Shown piece by piece: positions 38,706 to 51,169 of a DNA stretch of 64,000 nucleotides. Position numbers and translations under genes: made by a program. This DNA comes from Paragordius varius. Its lineage: Eukaryota > Nematomorpha. Every line of letters starts with the position of its first letter. Position 1 is the stretch's first letter. Location: NCBI GenBank assembly GCA_964247055.1, contig OZ176057.1:4154001-4218000 (forward strand). The letters run 5' to 3'. The notes under the pieces are model-generated. The model searched no databases. It was not told the origin of the DNA and saw only the letters and a list, made by a program, of their open reading frames with translations.

Positions 38706-38998
38706 AATTTGTGCAATATTCTTTCCTTTTAAAAGGGACCACAAATGATTAACTTTTTATAATTGATCCCGCTGTGTGAAAATTTTGAAATAAAACTTTT
38801 AACTATGATTTCGAAAAACAAAAAGCTTAAAATACCAATGATTGTTGAATAATAACTTAAATAAGGGATAAATATGCTCAATTGCGAGTAAACAATATTT
38901 GAGCCTATGCTAAAACCCGTGAATGAATAATTAAAGACTTATTTAATATGTTTTCTATTTGTTTATCTCCATTACCTCTACTAAGTCCACAAAAATTG

Positions 38999-40131
38999 TG
39001 TCTTTGAGGCAATTTACCGGAAAACGTGTAGGACATTCGAATTCAAATATGATTTTTATTTACTTTATTTTGATTGGGCCGAACATAGTCAGCTCGCTTC
39101 TTTAATTTAGGCCTCTTTTTACCCGCTCCCCCCGTAAAATGGCTTTTTTTCAAAAAACAAAGTCCACAAAAATATTTTTTTGATTCTATTTTCCGCCCAA
39201 AGTATGAGACCGTAAAATTCAAAAAGGATTCCAGGTATTTTCTGTTAAAAGGCAAAAATTTTAGTTAAGCGTTTCTATGATAGCTGCTGGGTAAGGAGAT
39301 ACCCGCTAAAAACTGACCCGTCATATTGAAATAGCGCGCCTTTGGGGCTAAATTTCAGAAAACCTATCAGACCATATGAGTCAATGGCTGCTTAAAGTAT
39401 TACCCGTAACAAGGCAAAAATTTAGATCTTGCGGTTTTTTAAAATTAGCGGTTAATTAGGCCCTTCACGCGCTGAGAAATGTGCCACCATAAAATGATTT
39501 TTGAGGCAATTTTTCCAAAAACTACATATGGTCAATCATGATTCCAGGTATTCTCCGTAAAAAAGCAAAAATTTTAATCAAGCTCTTTTTTGTATCAGCC
39601 ACTGGGTAAGCTACCCGCCAACTGCGCCACTATATAGAAATTGCGTTGTTTTGGAACTAATTTAAAGATTATGCCATATGAGCTCATTTATAGTTCGAAA
39701 TAGTACCCGTAACGGGGTAATTAAGGTCAAACCTTTATTAATTAGCCGTTAATTTGGGGGTTTTATGTCCTAATAGTACGCCATCATTATTTAGTGTTGA
39801 GGTATTTTTTCGAATAACCCATCAGGCGATGGTCTCAAAGATGATTTCGAATATTTTCCCTATAAATCAAAAAATTTAACTTAGCTCTTTTTCCATACAG
39901 GCCTATGGGAAAAGGTCTACCGAGACGCTATACAAAAATGGCGTGGCTTGGAGCTAATTTTCAAATGTAAGAAGCCATACTTCAAAAACGGCTTTGAATA
40001 TTACCCATTAAAAGGTAAAAATTATAGTATAGCGGTTTTTTCCGTTAGCCGTCAATTTGGGGCCTTTACACCAGTGAACAATATAGTATGAATGCACCGT
40101 TTAGAAAATCCTATGATATCATAGTATTAAA
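38999..40131. repeat. Diverged satellite, block II, unit 2
   Basis: Copy of 20290-21420 at a constant offset of 18,711, with no differences noticed. Confidence 0.8.
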
Positions 40132-40603
40132 TAATGTTTCGAAATAATCCACAAAATCCCTTTTTATAGCCCCCTCCCCCCATCCGCCCTGGAAGTCCGA
40201 AGGACTTCCTAGGGAGCATCAAGAATTTACGCTAGTTATAATTAAAACTCCGTTTTATCAAAAAATATGTATTTTTTATTTAAAAGTAAATAATTCTCCC
40301 TTCATGTTTACAATTCGTGTTTAGTATACATCCAATATTGAATTTTATATTCAAGTATACATAAGCCTATATTATCACTAATTATTTTGGAGGAATTGCA
40401 GAACGGTTGTTTAATACTTTTAAAACATTTTTTGTTAATAAAGGTCTTATAAAATAAGCACCTGATTTTATGGATCCAGAATGTTATAAAAAATTTTAAA
40501 CATCATATCACATAAAAATACAATATATAATTATTTATATGACGTTAAGCTTAAGTATTTATAAAATTTCAGAGCATACACAGTATATAGCACACATAGT
40601 GGA

Positions 40604-41989
40604 TTAATTATCAATTATCATAGTCGTGCTGGTGTCAGGAGTGATGTCCGTTAAAGTTGTTGAGTTATCATTATATTCATCAACACTGCCACCGTTATCA
40701 ACATTGGCTGGTAACAAAAGTCTTCTCGTACTTAGGAGTAAAGAGTTTCGCCGTACACTCGTGATTCGAGATAAAACATTTCTTCTGGTTGTCGTTCTAC
40801 GTGTCGCTCTTGGAGTAGTCCGACGGCGTCTACGTTGGGTTATTCGAGATGTTCGAGGGCGAAATCGCATAGTTTGACGTCTCCGACGACGTGTTGTAAG
40901 AGGACTTCTCATTCTTCGAGTAGTAATAGTCCGTGGAGATGCGCGGCGCCTTGTAGATCTGGTTCTCACCCGTGGTGTAAATCTGGAAAAAATAGTCCGT
41001 ATTTTGGGTCTGGCCTTCGTAGTCGTGTTTATTCTCACTAATTTGCAAATTAAAAAGGGTACATCATTAGATAGGATCCGTTAAAACTGCATTAAGAAAT
41101 ATTTCGACTTAATAAAAAATATAAACATATTTTTATGCGTTATATGAAATACAGTAAAAACTGAAATACGGACAAAACGTAAAAATATAAAAACAAATAT
41201 TTTTTTCTAAAAGACAACCATTTTTAAATCTTAAATTATTTCAATATAATTCAATGTTTTAAATGGCAAAGTATTTAGAGATATATATTAAATACAATTA
41301 ATTCTAATATTTTTTAATTGTAGAATGGCTTATATAAAAAAATAGGTTTTAAAAAGTTCTGTATTCAACTTTTACTGTATTTGCATTTTATCGATTATCA
41401 ATATTAATTTAATTTTTAATATTATGATTGGTTAATTTGCATATTTACCAGCAGTATATATTTCCGTTTGTAGTTTTCATAAATTATTTACACATGAATG
41501 ATATTATCAGCGCTTAGGCCGACCAGTTTGTAATTTATGGAGGACCGAAATTAAAAATATTTCTTGGCTTTTGCATCAATTTTTAAACAGATAGTTATTT
41601 AACAATAGAATATATGTCTTTATATGTGAGAAGATTAAGTAATAAATTTAGCATCAAAGCAGTAAAGAGCTGCCTAATAAAATTTTGTACGACAAAAGTT
41701 AAATAATATAAATTATGATTAAATTATGTAATCTTACCTGAGGTCGTGGCGGAAGGGCTAACCCCGGTTGAAATGGACGAGAGAGAACTGGTTTGACCCA
41801 TAATGGTAGCGTTTGATGAAAGAGTAGTAACTGTGCTGCTAATCGATACAACTGGACTTGTAACCATAGTAGGGGTGGTAGCAGACGCAATTGTAATGGA
41901 AATCATTGAAGAGGAGGATGAGGCTGTGGACATTGAAGTCGACGACATTGAGGTTGAGGAGTCAGTCGTTGATGGGGTCACTGGATCCA
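40604..41989 (-). CDS. Ser/Thr-rich + Arg/Thr-rich gene, last two visible exons, unit 3
   Basis: Exons 41738-41989 and 40604-41037 are letter-for-letter the same as those of unit 2 in the lines compared, with the same splice sites and phases. The two copies therefore encode identical segments. No upstream exon is found in unit 3 either, so the missing 5' exons may be unrecognisably short, or the gene may be a truncated duplicate in all units. Confidence 0.6.
41150..41379. mobile_element. Tc1/mariner-like MITE, unit 3
   Basis: Identical counterpart of 22439-22668. Confidence 0.65.
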
Positions 41990-42764
41990 CTGAAAAACAA
42001 ACATAATAATATACAGTTTAGTGTCGTATTTTTTCTTTTTGACGACCATAACAAAGAGTAATTAAGAGAGAAACTTATGAAAGTTTATTACAACCCCTTG
42101 AGGTCTGACAGAGATGGAAAAAATGCGCAGTTTTAGGATTTGAACTATGCCCCCACATAGTGTAAGAGTATGGAGTCTTGCCCAAATATACCATAAACTT
42201 AGATCACGTTCATGAATTACAAAATGCAATAACATTGGAGAAAGAAGCGTTGTTAAATATAAAACGGAAAATTAAATTAATGTGCCAATATTTTATCATT
42301 TAAAAAAATAAATAAAAATCAAACTAGTAACCCATATCAGGGATCAGAACCCAGTACTTAACCCAGTAGTGGTGTTCTAATAGGTTAAATCTAGTTCTGG
42401 GTCCTCTTTGTCATAAGAACTAATTGTAAAAGTTTTGATGGCCAATTATCCCAAAATAATTTCCTTTTAATGATTATTTTAAAAGATAGATAAATTGGTT
42501 ATATAAAGGGTTAAAAAAGATTTAGAAATATGTGAGTTTTAAAAACAAGTGTTTAAAAATAAAATATAATATTTAGTTTGGTCTTTCAATAAAATGACAG
42601 AATGCAATTTTTATTTGTAAGGTAATAGCATGAATAAAAATTAGCATTCCTAAAAATGTAATAGGACATCCTAAAGATAGCAATATACGTTTTACTAACT
42701 ATGTTATGTCATATTTTTTTATAAGGAAGGTACAGGGTTGGGCAAAGTGCTAATATACACCATA

Positions 42765-43050
42765 TACAGTAAATCGAAACTATACGGACCAAATGAAAAA
42801 ATATAAAGACCATTTTTTTTCCAAAAGACAACCATACTTTTGACCCTAATCGATAAAAATTATTTAATTACAATCATAAAATAATTAATTGATTGTGTTA
42901 CCAATTTACATTCTATATTATATTTTGTAGCTTAAAACAATGAGTTATATATTAAGAAAATCAAGATAAAAAAGTATGGTTTATCTTTTAGAAAAAATAT
43001 TTGTTTTTATATTTTCACGTTTTCTCCGTATAATTTCAATTTTTACTGTA
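42765..43050. mobile_element. Tc1/mariner-like MITE inside the inverted-repeat element, unit 3
   Basis: Identical counterpart of 24054-24339. Confidence 0.65.
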
Positions 43051-44146
43051 TATTCTTCGTTTTTTTAGGAAATACTTAAGGCAATGACTAGATGTTTTTC
43101 GTACGTTAACGATAGAATCGCCTTGAAAGATATGCGCATTATAGCAAATGAACCTAATTTACACGGGATACGACGTGGCTAATCAAAAGATGTGAGTGAT
43201 TGGCACGTTCATTTAGATAATTTATCCATTATTCCCTATGGGTTTACATATTTCTTTAAAAATGTTTCAAATAAATAAGGAACTTTCAATTTTTAAACGG
43301 ATGGGCTGAAAATGGCTAACTTAATAATATTTCTGGTTTTAGGAGCAGTTATAAATAACAATTTATTTGATGGGCCCACACGTTTTCAAGAATATAACAT
43401 CAGGCCAACATTTGACATTAAACCCATAGATATTATTTGGTAAAAATATAATACAAAAAAACTTAATTTGAGAATAAGGATATTTTATATTATCTGGGTC
43501 CATCACCCCTTCACTACCACATGGAAAGTGAATTATTATGCACCACACTAAAAATTATATTTTTTACTTATGATGCTTTTTAAGAGGATGGGGTGAAATT
43601 GACTTAAAAACTACGATATATGGAAATCTAACAAAAGGTCCGAACCACCGTCTGTCTTCATAAATGAACTTTTCATTGTTTCCGATATTGCTTCCAAGAC
43701 ACAATCATTAGGCCCCTTTTTTGAAAAAAACCCTATTTTAACACGGAAGGGGCTTAAAATAGGGGCTAATAACTCCAATAAATAGCGCATTACAGTATAA
43801 GATTATTGAATTTAAAATATGCTTTAAAAAATTTATTTGCTTCCATCATTTAAAATTATTATTATATATGCATCAAATAAAAAAATACAGACAATCTTGA
43901 TAAACATAAGCAAAATTTTAAAAAATGATTTTAATAAAATTATATCTTATGAGCTACCTGCTAAAGTTATAACATCCTGTTCAATTTTTAAAACTTGTTT
44001 CCGGTTTCAACTTTATCGCACGGTTCTATTTTTCCCACGTCTAATATTTTATGTGTAACATATTTTAGTGATTTTAACATAAGCCAAATATTTTTGATTT
44101 ACCAAGAGCCCAATAAATAAGTTTTACAATAACCATTAATCATTAC

Positions 44147-44672
44147 ACCATTTGTCAAAAATCCTTGAAAACTTCATGATGAGTCTTGATAATTTTAAAG
44201 TGCCCTAAACGCTTCTAGTTTTGAGCACTTGAATTCTTTTCGGACATTTTAATTGGACATTGAACACTTTAAATTGGTAAACGCTTAAAGTTGGTCCTTA
44301 AATATTTTTAAGTTAGCGCCTCCATGATTTTTGCATATATTTTTTTATTTTTTAAATTAATATTATAAAAAAACAAAGTTTAGGTTTCAAACTTATTTTT
44401 GTGCCATTCAATAATATTGAAAACTTATTGATAGTTTTAAAAGAATGCAATTATAACCTAAAAACCTAATTGTTCTTTGATTACCTTAAAACCCTCAGTA
44501 CAATTAAAATTTTTGAACAGTTTAGGTTATAAAAGATATTTATATAGTTTGATTGATAAGAATTATATGCAAAATAAAAATGTTAAAAACACAATTGTGT
44601 AAGGATCAACTTGAAGTGTTTATAGATTCTCGAGGACGAAGAAGTTTTAAAGGCTTTTGAAGTGCAAATGGT
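44147..44672. mobile_element. AGTGTCC-family MITE, unit 3
   Basis: Identical counterpart of 25436-25961. Confidence 0.55.
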
Positions 44673-45944
44673 ATATAAACATTTGGACGGATTATGAAAC
44701 CATAGATTTATAAGGTTAATTCTAGTTGATAGGTTAAATTACCATTTTTTTATTTTAATATATTTGTACATAATTTTGGTTATTACATCATTAAAAATAA
44801 AGTGCTATTTTCCTTAAAGGTAGTTTATAAGATTTGGCTTATTCTTCGTTTGTGGATTCAAGTTAGAAACTACGCTTCATGCACAGAATTAAACATTATT
44901 TCGAAATTTAGTTTACCATGGGCATAAACCAGCTTCGGGAATAATAAAATCCATAGATAGATTAAAATTGAACAGGTATTAATAATAAGATTCTGTTGGG
45001 ATAAGCGAGCCATTTTATCAAAATTACATTATAAAGTAAAAAAATAAGTTACCAAATAAAATAATTATATATATATAATATATATATATATATAATTATA
45101 TTAATTTATTGATTGTGTTAAATAACTTTGAAATAAATATTGTTTATATTCTTCACTCGGGACTTTTATTACTTCAAAGTTAAGCTTTTGCGACACATTA
45201 CATCCTATTTTGTGATTGATTAAATTATTTAAAAATAATATGTAGTGTTATGTGTAAAATAACATGGTAAAATGGATTACCTTGATTATATGTGTTGTCG
45301 AAATATAAAAATATTTATCAAAATGAATTTGCAAAGGTCACATAGAAATGACTCAAAAATGACATTATTACAAAAAAAAACAGACTAATACGGCACCAAT
45401 AAAATCGATCATTTAGAGTGAAAACTTTTGTTTTAAAAAACTAACTACTATAAACACAATACATCATTTATGTTCGGTTAATAATGACCTTCTAAATCAT
45501 TATTCATAGGTATTATAAATATTGATTATGTGGAAAAAATTGTTTTTATATTATATTTAAATATTCCTTGTAAAATTTTGGTCATGATTGTTATAGCTTC
45601 AACAAAATTTTCAAATTAACATTGAATCACGTCCTTCGTTAGTTTTAACATTAAATAAAATATGACAAAAATGTGAAAATAAAATTTAGGGATTGGGTTT
45701 CTGATCCTTGATAGTTTGGGTTACTAGTTCAATTATTATTTATTTTTTAAATGATAAATTGGCACATTAATTTGATTTTCCGTTTTATATTTAACAACGT
45801 TTCTTTATGCCATCTATGTAGTGTATGGTATATATCAAGCTAGACTCTAAACACTTTTATGTGAGGGCACAGTTCAAATCATAAAACTATGAATTTTTTG
45901 CATCACTGTCAGACCTCAAGGGGATGCTGTAATAAACTTTCATA

Positions 45945-47280
45945 ATTTATATGTTAAGGATCCAAATGTTTTGCAAGACTTGGAGTTGTGATATGCTTAC
46001 GATTGAAATTATAAATTATATCGATAAATCAAAACAAAAATAGATGATTCTCGATACTTGCCTATATTTTTTTAACTTGTTTGTCCTAATTAAACATAAT
46101 GGGGTAGTTTTTATTCTTAAACTTTTTATAAAACTGTTTTAAAGTTATTTTAGTTAAAATTTAATTATCAAACATTGTTCTCATGTATTATAAAAACTTT
46201 TATTTTTTACAGCTTTATAATTTTAGGCCTTAAATTGGGACAGCTCCTGAACATGATTGGAACGAACAGCTGATATTTAAAATCAAAATATATAGTTTTT
46301 GCTGGTAAAATGCAGCCTCAAAGGGTTTTAAGACAATTATTTACAAAACCATAATATACATTTATTTCCCTGTTGTATTAACGATTAAAAAATAAAAATA
46401 GATATAGTGGCGTTCATAAAAAAAAATCTGTAATGCGCTAAAGGCAAAGAAGTATCCCAAAGACTTTTTAAGATATTCAAGTTTAAAATCGCTCTGGGAT
46501 ATAAATCTAAAATCATGATTGTTAATAACATAAAATGGCTAAAATTTTAAATATATTCGTAATAATAGAAAAAATATTTCCAAAATAAATTTTTACCGAT
46601 TTTGATTTATTTTAAAATACTTAGGTTTCATTAACCAATTCATAGGTATAATAATTACTCGTAATTTCAGTAAATGCACCCTTTGATAAATTAAAACAAA
46701 ATTTAAGAAAATAATACTTTATCACACTTTGTTTTAATAATTTCAACATGGTAATTTGCAGATCAAAAATTTTTTTGATTTCAATACTAATAACTCTTCA
46801 AAAAATAATGGCAAAACCCCTGATCAGCTGTTTTTTTATGTGTGTTCGTCATTTTGATTTAAAGTTCACTGAACGATTTATAGTGGCCTAATTCTAGTCA
46901 TAACTTCAATATATTTATTAAATTATATAATGAAAACTTGTTTGTATTTATGATCATAATGATTTATCTAGTAAGGTCGTAGGTTAAGCCAATTATTATT
47001 GGAAAAAATAATTAAGGATGACCCGTCGTTAACGATTATTAATTACAATTATTTTAGGTAAAAATGGTTGAAAGCCAATTCTAGTAATTGTTAATACTTA
47101 ACCGAAATAATTTGATATAATTAATTTTAACCTGTTTTTAGGATCGAATAGCTATTGTTATAAAACCGCACTCTTGCCATTAGCCATTTTTTATAAACTC
47201 AAGGATTATTTGGATTGAACAATGTTATAATTGCATTTTAATTGGAGTTTACAGCGTGTATAGAAGTTATTTGATTTTAG
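45945..47280. other. Non-coding stretch upstream of the TSP1 gene, unit 3
   Basis: Identical to 27234-28569 in the lines compared, with no supported exon. Confidence 0.5.
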
Positions 47281-50200
47281 ATAATAATTCCAATTCCATC
47301 ACTTCTAATTGTAAGCCATAGCCGGACGCCTTATTGCTAAGTTGACCAGATTGAAAGACTCAAATTTAACAAACTTTAACTTAAATAATAGGTATATACC
47401 CCAATAATTGACACTTTTACATAACACATTTTTTTAAACGATATAAGAAATTAATTTTGAAAAGTTGTGCATTGTAAATGTTATCCCAAATTGGATTTAT
47501 TAAATTTTAAAATATTTTAGTTTTGATTCTATTAAATTTAACTATATATTTATATAGTTTACTGCAACCACACGTTCTTAACACTAAAATCTTCAACTTC
47601 GAGCACAAAATTATACATTACTCAAAGTTTATACCTGAATTTGCCAGACAAAACTTAAACGCAACCAAAAGCCTTCTTGAATCTACAACACTAGATGAGA
47701 ATTCTATTCCTATGTACAATGCATTGACGATAATTAAAAATTTGACACAGTCTAATTCCAGCAAACATAAAATGAATTTAGGATCTGAAAATATGGCTGA
47801 AAGAATAACATTGGAAGAAAGTTCAGTTTTGCCGCTCACAAATTCGGTTAATACATTCCATTTTAAAGATAAAGAAAGCATTGACACAAATATGAATAGA
47901 TTAAATTCTTATACGTTTGAAACCAACAACCAAACAGAATATATCGCTATATCGGACCAAAATATAAGTTTGAGCACCAATTTGGTGAAAAGCTCTAGGA
48001 CGCAAAAGAATTCAATAAACGCAGAACGGAGGTTAACAACCAAAACACTACAAACCGGAAATCTAACTCAGAACACGATATATGGGAAAGCCATTATAAA
48101 TATTTCTAATGTTAGACAGTCAGCTGATATAATTAATTCAACTTATCAATATACTAACCCATTCTATTCGATTCCTGTAAATCATGCTAACATTGCAACA
48201 AGTACGCTAAAATTATTGTTAAATCTCAAACCGTCAAAAACAATAAGAATGGTTACCATACTTAATTTAATCAATAATTTTACAACACCTGTACCACAAA
48301 CTAAAAGCACTGTTGGGCCCAGTTATAATTCTCCAAAAAATATTTTAAGTAATTCCTTATACAAAACGGATGATATCAATATCTTGTTTGGGGGCGAAAG
48401 CAATCTTGAAAAACCCGATTTTGATAAAAATCAAGCCTTTACCATGACCACACCGCTGAATATACCGTTAGATGAAATCGTAAAAATTAAGCACAAATCT
48501 CACCAGCATGGCGGTGCAGGATCTGACTTTTCTTACACAAGAGATATTAATAATAGGTTTGTTATGAAACTTTATAAAATACGCTTTACCATGATAGATT
48601 ATGAGATTTAAATCAGTGGTACTTAAACCAAATGATTTCCGAGCCGCATTTTTGTTTCAATAAAACTGGCGGGCTACATTCCTAAAATATATGGGCAATA
48701 ACAAATATTTTTATAGATTCCAAACATTCATTTACTGTAAAAAATACAAACACTCTTAATATGTTTTCCGGGCCGCATTTTTGTTTCAAAAAAACTGGCG
48801 GGCTACATTCCTAAAATATATGGGCAATAACAAATATTTTTATAGATTCCAAACATTCATTTACTGTAAAAAATACAAACACTCTTAATATGGTTTCCGG
48901 GCCGCATTTTTGTTTCAAAAAAATGGCGGGCTACATTCCTAAAATATATGGGCAATAACAAATATTTTTATAGATTCCAAACTTTCATATACTGTAAAAA
49001 ATACAACCCTCTCAATACTTATTTTATCTATATTTTAAAGAATTCATTTAGAAATTTCTTTGAAAACGACAATTTTTGTAATATAAATAGCATATTTATA
49101 CAAATTATGAGATGATTGCTTTTTTTTGCGGGCTGCAGTTTGTATGATAAATGGGAAAAAATTTCGAAAAATTTTGTATAAAATCTTCAAATTGAATAAG
49201 ATGAGTTTTTTCAAATGACATTTCTGAGAGCAACAAAAAGAAAATAAAATCTCTTCCCATTAGACAATTATTTTTTTTTAAAATATTTATTTATTCATAC
49301 ACAATTAAATATTGAAAATTTAACAAAGGTCAGAATATTGACAAATCGTGTTAAATAAACTCTTGGCCTTGAAAGTAAACAAAAAAATCTGCAACCAGAA
49401 TATTATGGTTTAATTTTAGGACATTCCATCATACCAAAAATAGTAAACATCATGCCTTATATCTAAAACTTCTTATATAAAATAATGGCGCCAACATTAG
49501 TTAGCACCTTAGAATTTTGAAAAAGTATTTAAAAATAAATATATAAATATCAGAAAATTTATTAATTTACGATTGCCATTTATTTGAAAAACATATTGTT
49601 GATTTTTACTATATGCAAAATATATTATACACTTTCTTCGTGAAAACGTCTTAAGCTTGCTTTAAATGCAAGAGATCTATCTCGATAAATTTACGAAACC
49701 TATTTTTTGTAAGCCTATGAAAAAACCGAAACGGTTTGGATAAAATATTTATTTATATTAACAAATTAGCTTTATTTAAAGCATATAACTTTTAAAAAAT
49801 TTGACATGATGTGCGCTAATCTATCAATGTTTGGATTGGCCAATTATGAATGATTTTCAACTTTTTTTTCTAAAATCAATTTTATCGCAAACTATAATAA
49901 TAATCCAAAAAAAAATATTTTTTTTTAAACAAAATTAAAAATATCGATTATGCACCGGGAGAACATGCAGGCCTCTGAGACGTTCTGTACAGCCAGCGTA
50001 AAAATAAAAAATACCAAATAAATTTGAAATTCTATAATTAAAATTATGATTAAATTCTAAGATAATACAATAATTGTCATATCCTTATATCTATTACTTG
50101 GATTTCTCAAACACCAGTGATTGTTTGGTACAGAGTTTTTAGGCCATTAGATAATAATTAAATTGGACCTCACAGAGTATACTATCGGTTCTTTTGTTTT

Positions 50201-50910
50201 TATATTTTTAAATGTTACCTGCGAAGTTTTGTGTAGGGGGGCTCTGAAACATATCCTTATTAATATGCAACTGGTATGCTAAAAAGCTACCATTGACCTA
50301 TGATTATACCTGACAGTTTTCTTTTAAGGTAATAATCCAACTAAACGGATAATTTATTTCATATTAATTTAAATTTTGTAGATTTGATTTATTGGACCCG
50401 AACAATCCGGATGATATGAAACGCTACATGCTTTCAGCCTTTGACAAAAATCATAATATTTATAAAGAAATGGGTTTGACCCCCTATAAAACATCCAAAG
50501 ATCAAAAGAGCGATAACTCAATGGTCTTGGTTAATGAACAAATTCATCAACATGATGGTTTTCATGCCAATCTGTCAAATGGCCATTTACCCTCTATAAG
50601 TATATTTCATAATTTTGTGTATAAAACTCCCTATTTGAGATAATTTTTTTTGAAAATGCGTTTTCTCTTATTCACAAAAAAAGCATGGTCGGAATGGGGT
50701 GAATGGAGCCCTTGCAGTGTAGAATGTGGGAAAGGTTATCAAATGCGACAAAAACATTGCCAAGGACCTGCTCAGAGCTGTGGGGGACCCTTACTTGATG
50801 TTCGGATTTGTGAAGTTGTAGCTGAAACTGGGAAACCAAATCTCACCACCATCCATGACAACATACAAAGAGATGATCCAAGCAAATTTAACGAAACTCA
50901 TTTCTTTTGA
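47281..50910 (+). CDS. TSP1-domain gene, unit 3: exons 2-4 open, exon 1 damaged
   Basis: Exons are 47281-47391, 47558-48556, 50382-50599 and 50684-50910, with the same splice sites as unit 1. Exon 2 is open over 332 codons, differing from unit 1 by about 12 amino-acid changes and one silent change. Exon 3 has lost one codon. Exon 4 carries the TSP1 repeat (WSEWGEWSPCSVECG, RQKHC, QSCGG, RICEV) and ends HFF. Exon 1 is 111 nt instead of 115: four bases are missing at about 47312, bringing an in-frame TAG eleven bases later. This lesion lies exactly where the sequence switches from unit 2-like to unit 1-like, so it may be a recombination scar or an assembly join. An AATAAA at 50918 follows the stop. 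If exon 1 is truly broken, the gene is non-functional or starts later. Confidence 0.65.
48632..49018. repeat. 129-bp tandem repeat, 3 copies (unit 3)
   Basis: Unit starts are at 48632, 48761 and 48890, exactly 129 bp apart. It is the same sequence as 11034-11290. The second and third units are nearly identical to each other, pointing to a recent gain. Confidence 0.85.
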
Positions 50911-51169
50911 TCAAGAAAATAAATTTGAATTAAGTTGATATTATTTCACTTATCTACAAACAAGCTTTTTCTTTTTCAAAAATATAAGAAATAATTCATT
51001 AATTGAAAACCATAACCGTATATAAACTAAAAAAATATATTTATTAAATATGTTAAATACACTTTTATAATGAAAGAGGAAGCATTCTGTTTTCATAACA
51101 TATAGGGTTTAATTTTCCACCGGAAAAAAGTGTTATACAAAAAGTAATTATTCCCCCGTTTACACAATG
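50911..51169. other. 259-bp convergent spacer between TSP1 and OTUD7-like genes
   Basis: The two genes end tail to tail. An AATAAA for the plus gene is at 50918-50923, and one for the minus gene (TTTATT on the plus strand) is at 51040-51045. The transcripts may overlap at their 3' ends. Confidence 0.6.

Larger units (their letters stand above)
21522..40232. repeat. Tandem unit 2
   Basis: Second direct unit, 18,711 bp from the equivalent point in unit 3. It has the same order of contents as unit 1. The part 21.5-28.6 kb shows a constant 18,711 offset to unit 3 with no difference in the lines I compared, while the TSP1-gene part (28.7-32 kb) is the outlier of the three units. The LINE and satellite block at its right end nearly matches that of unit 1. 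Confidence 0.92.
42074..45944. mobile_element. Long inverted-repeat element, unit 3
   Basis: Identical counterpart of 23363-27233. Arms are about 42074-42356 and 45689-45944. Confidence 0.6.
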
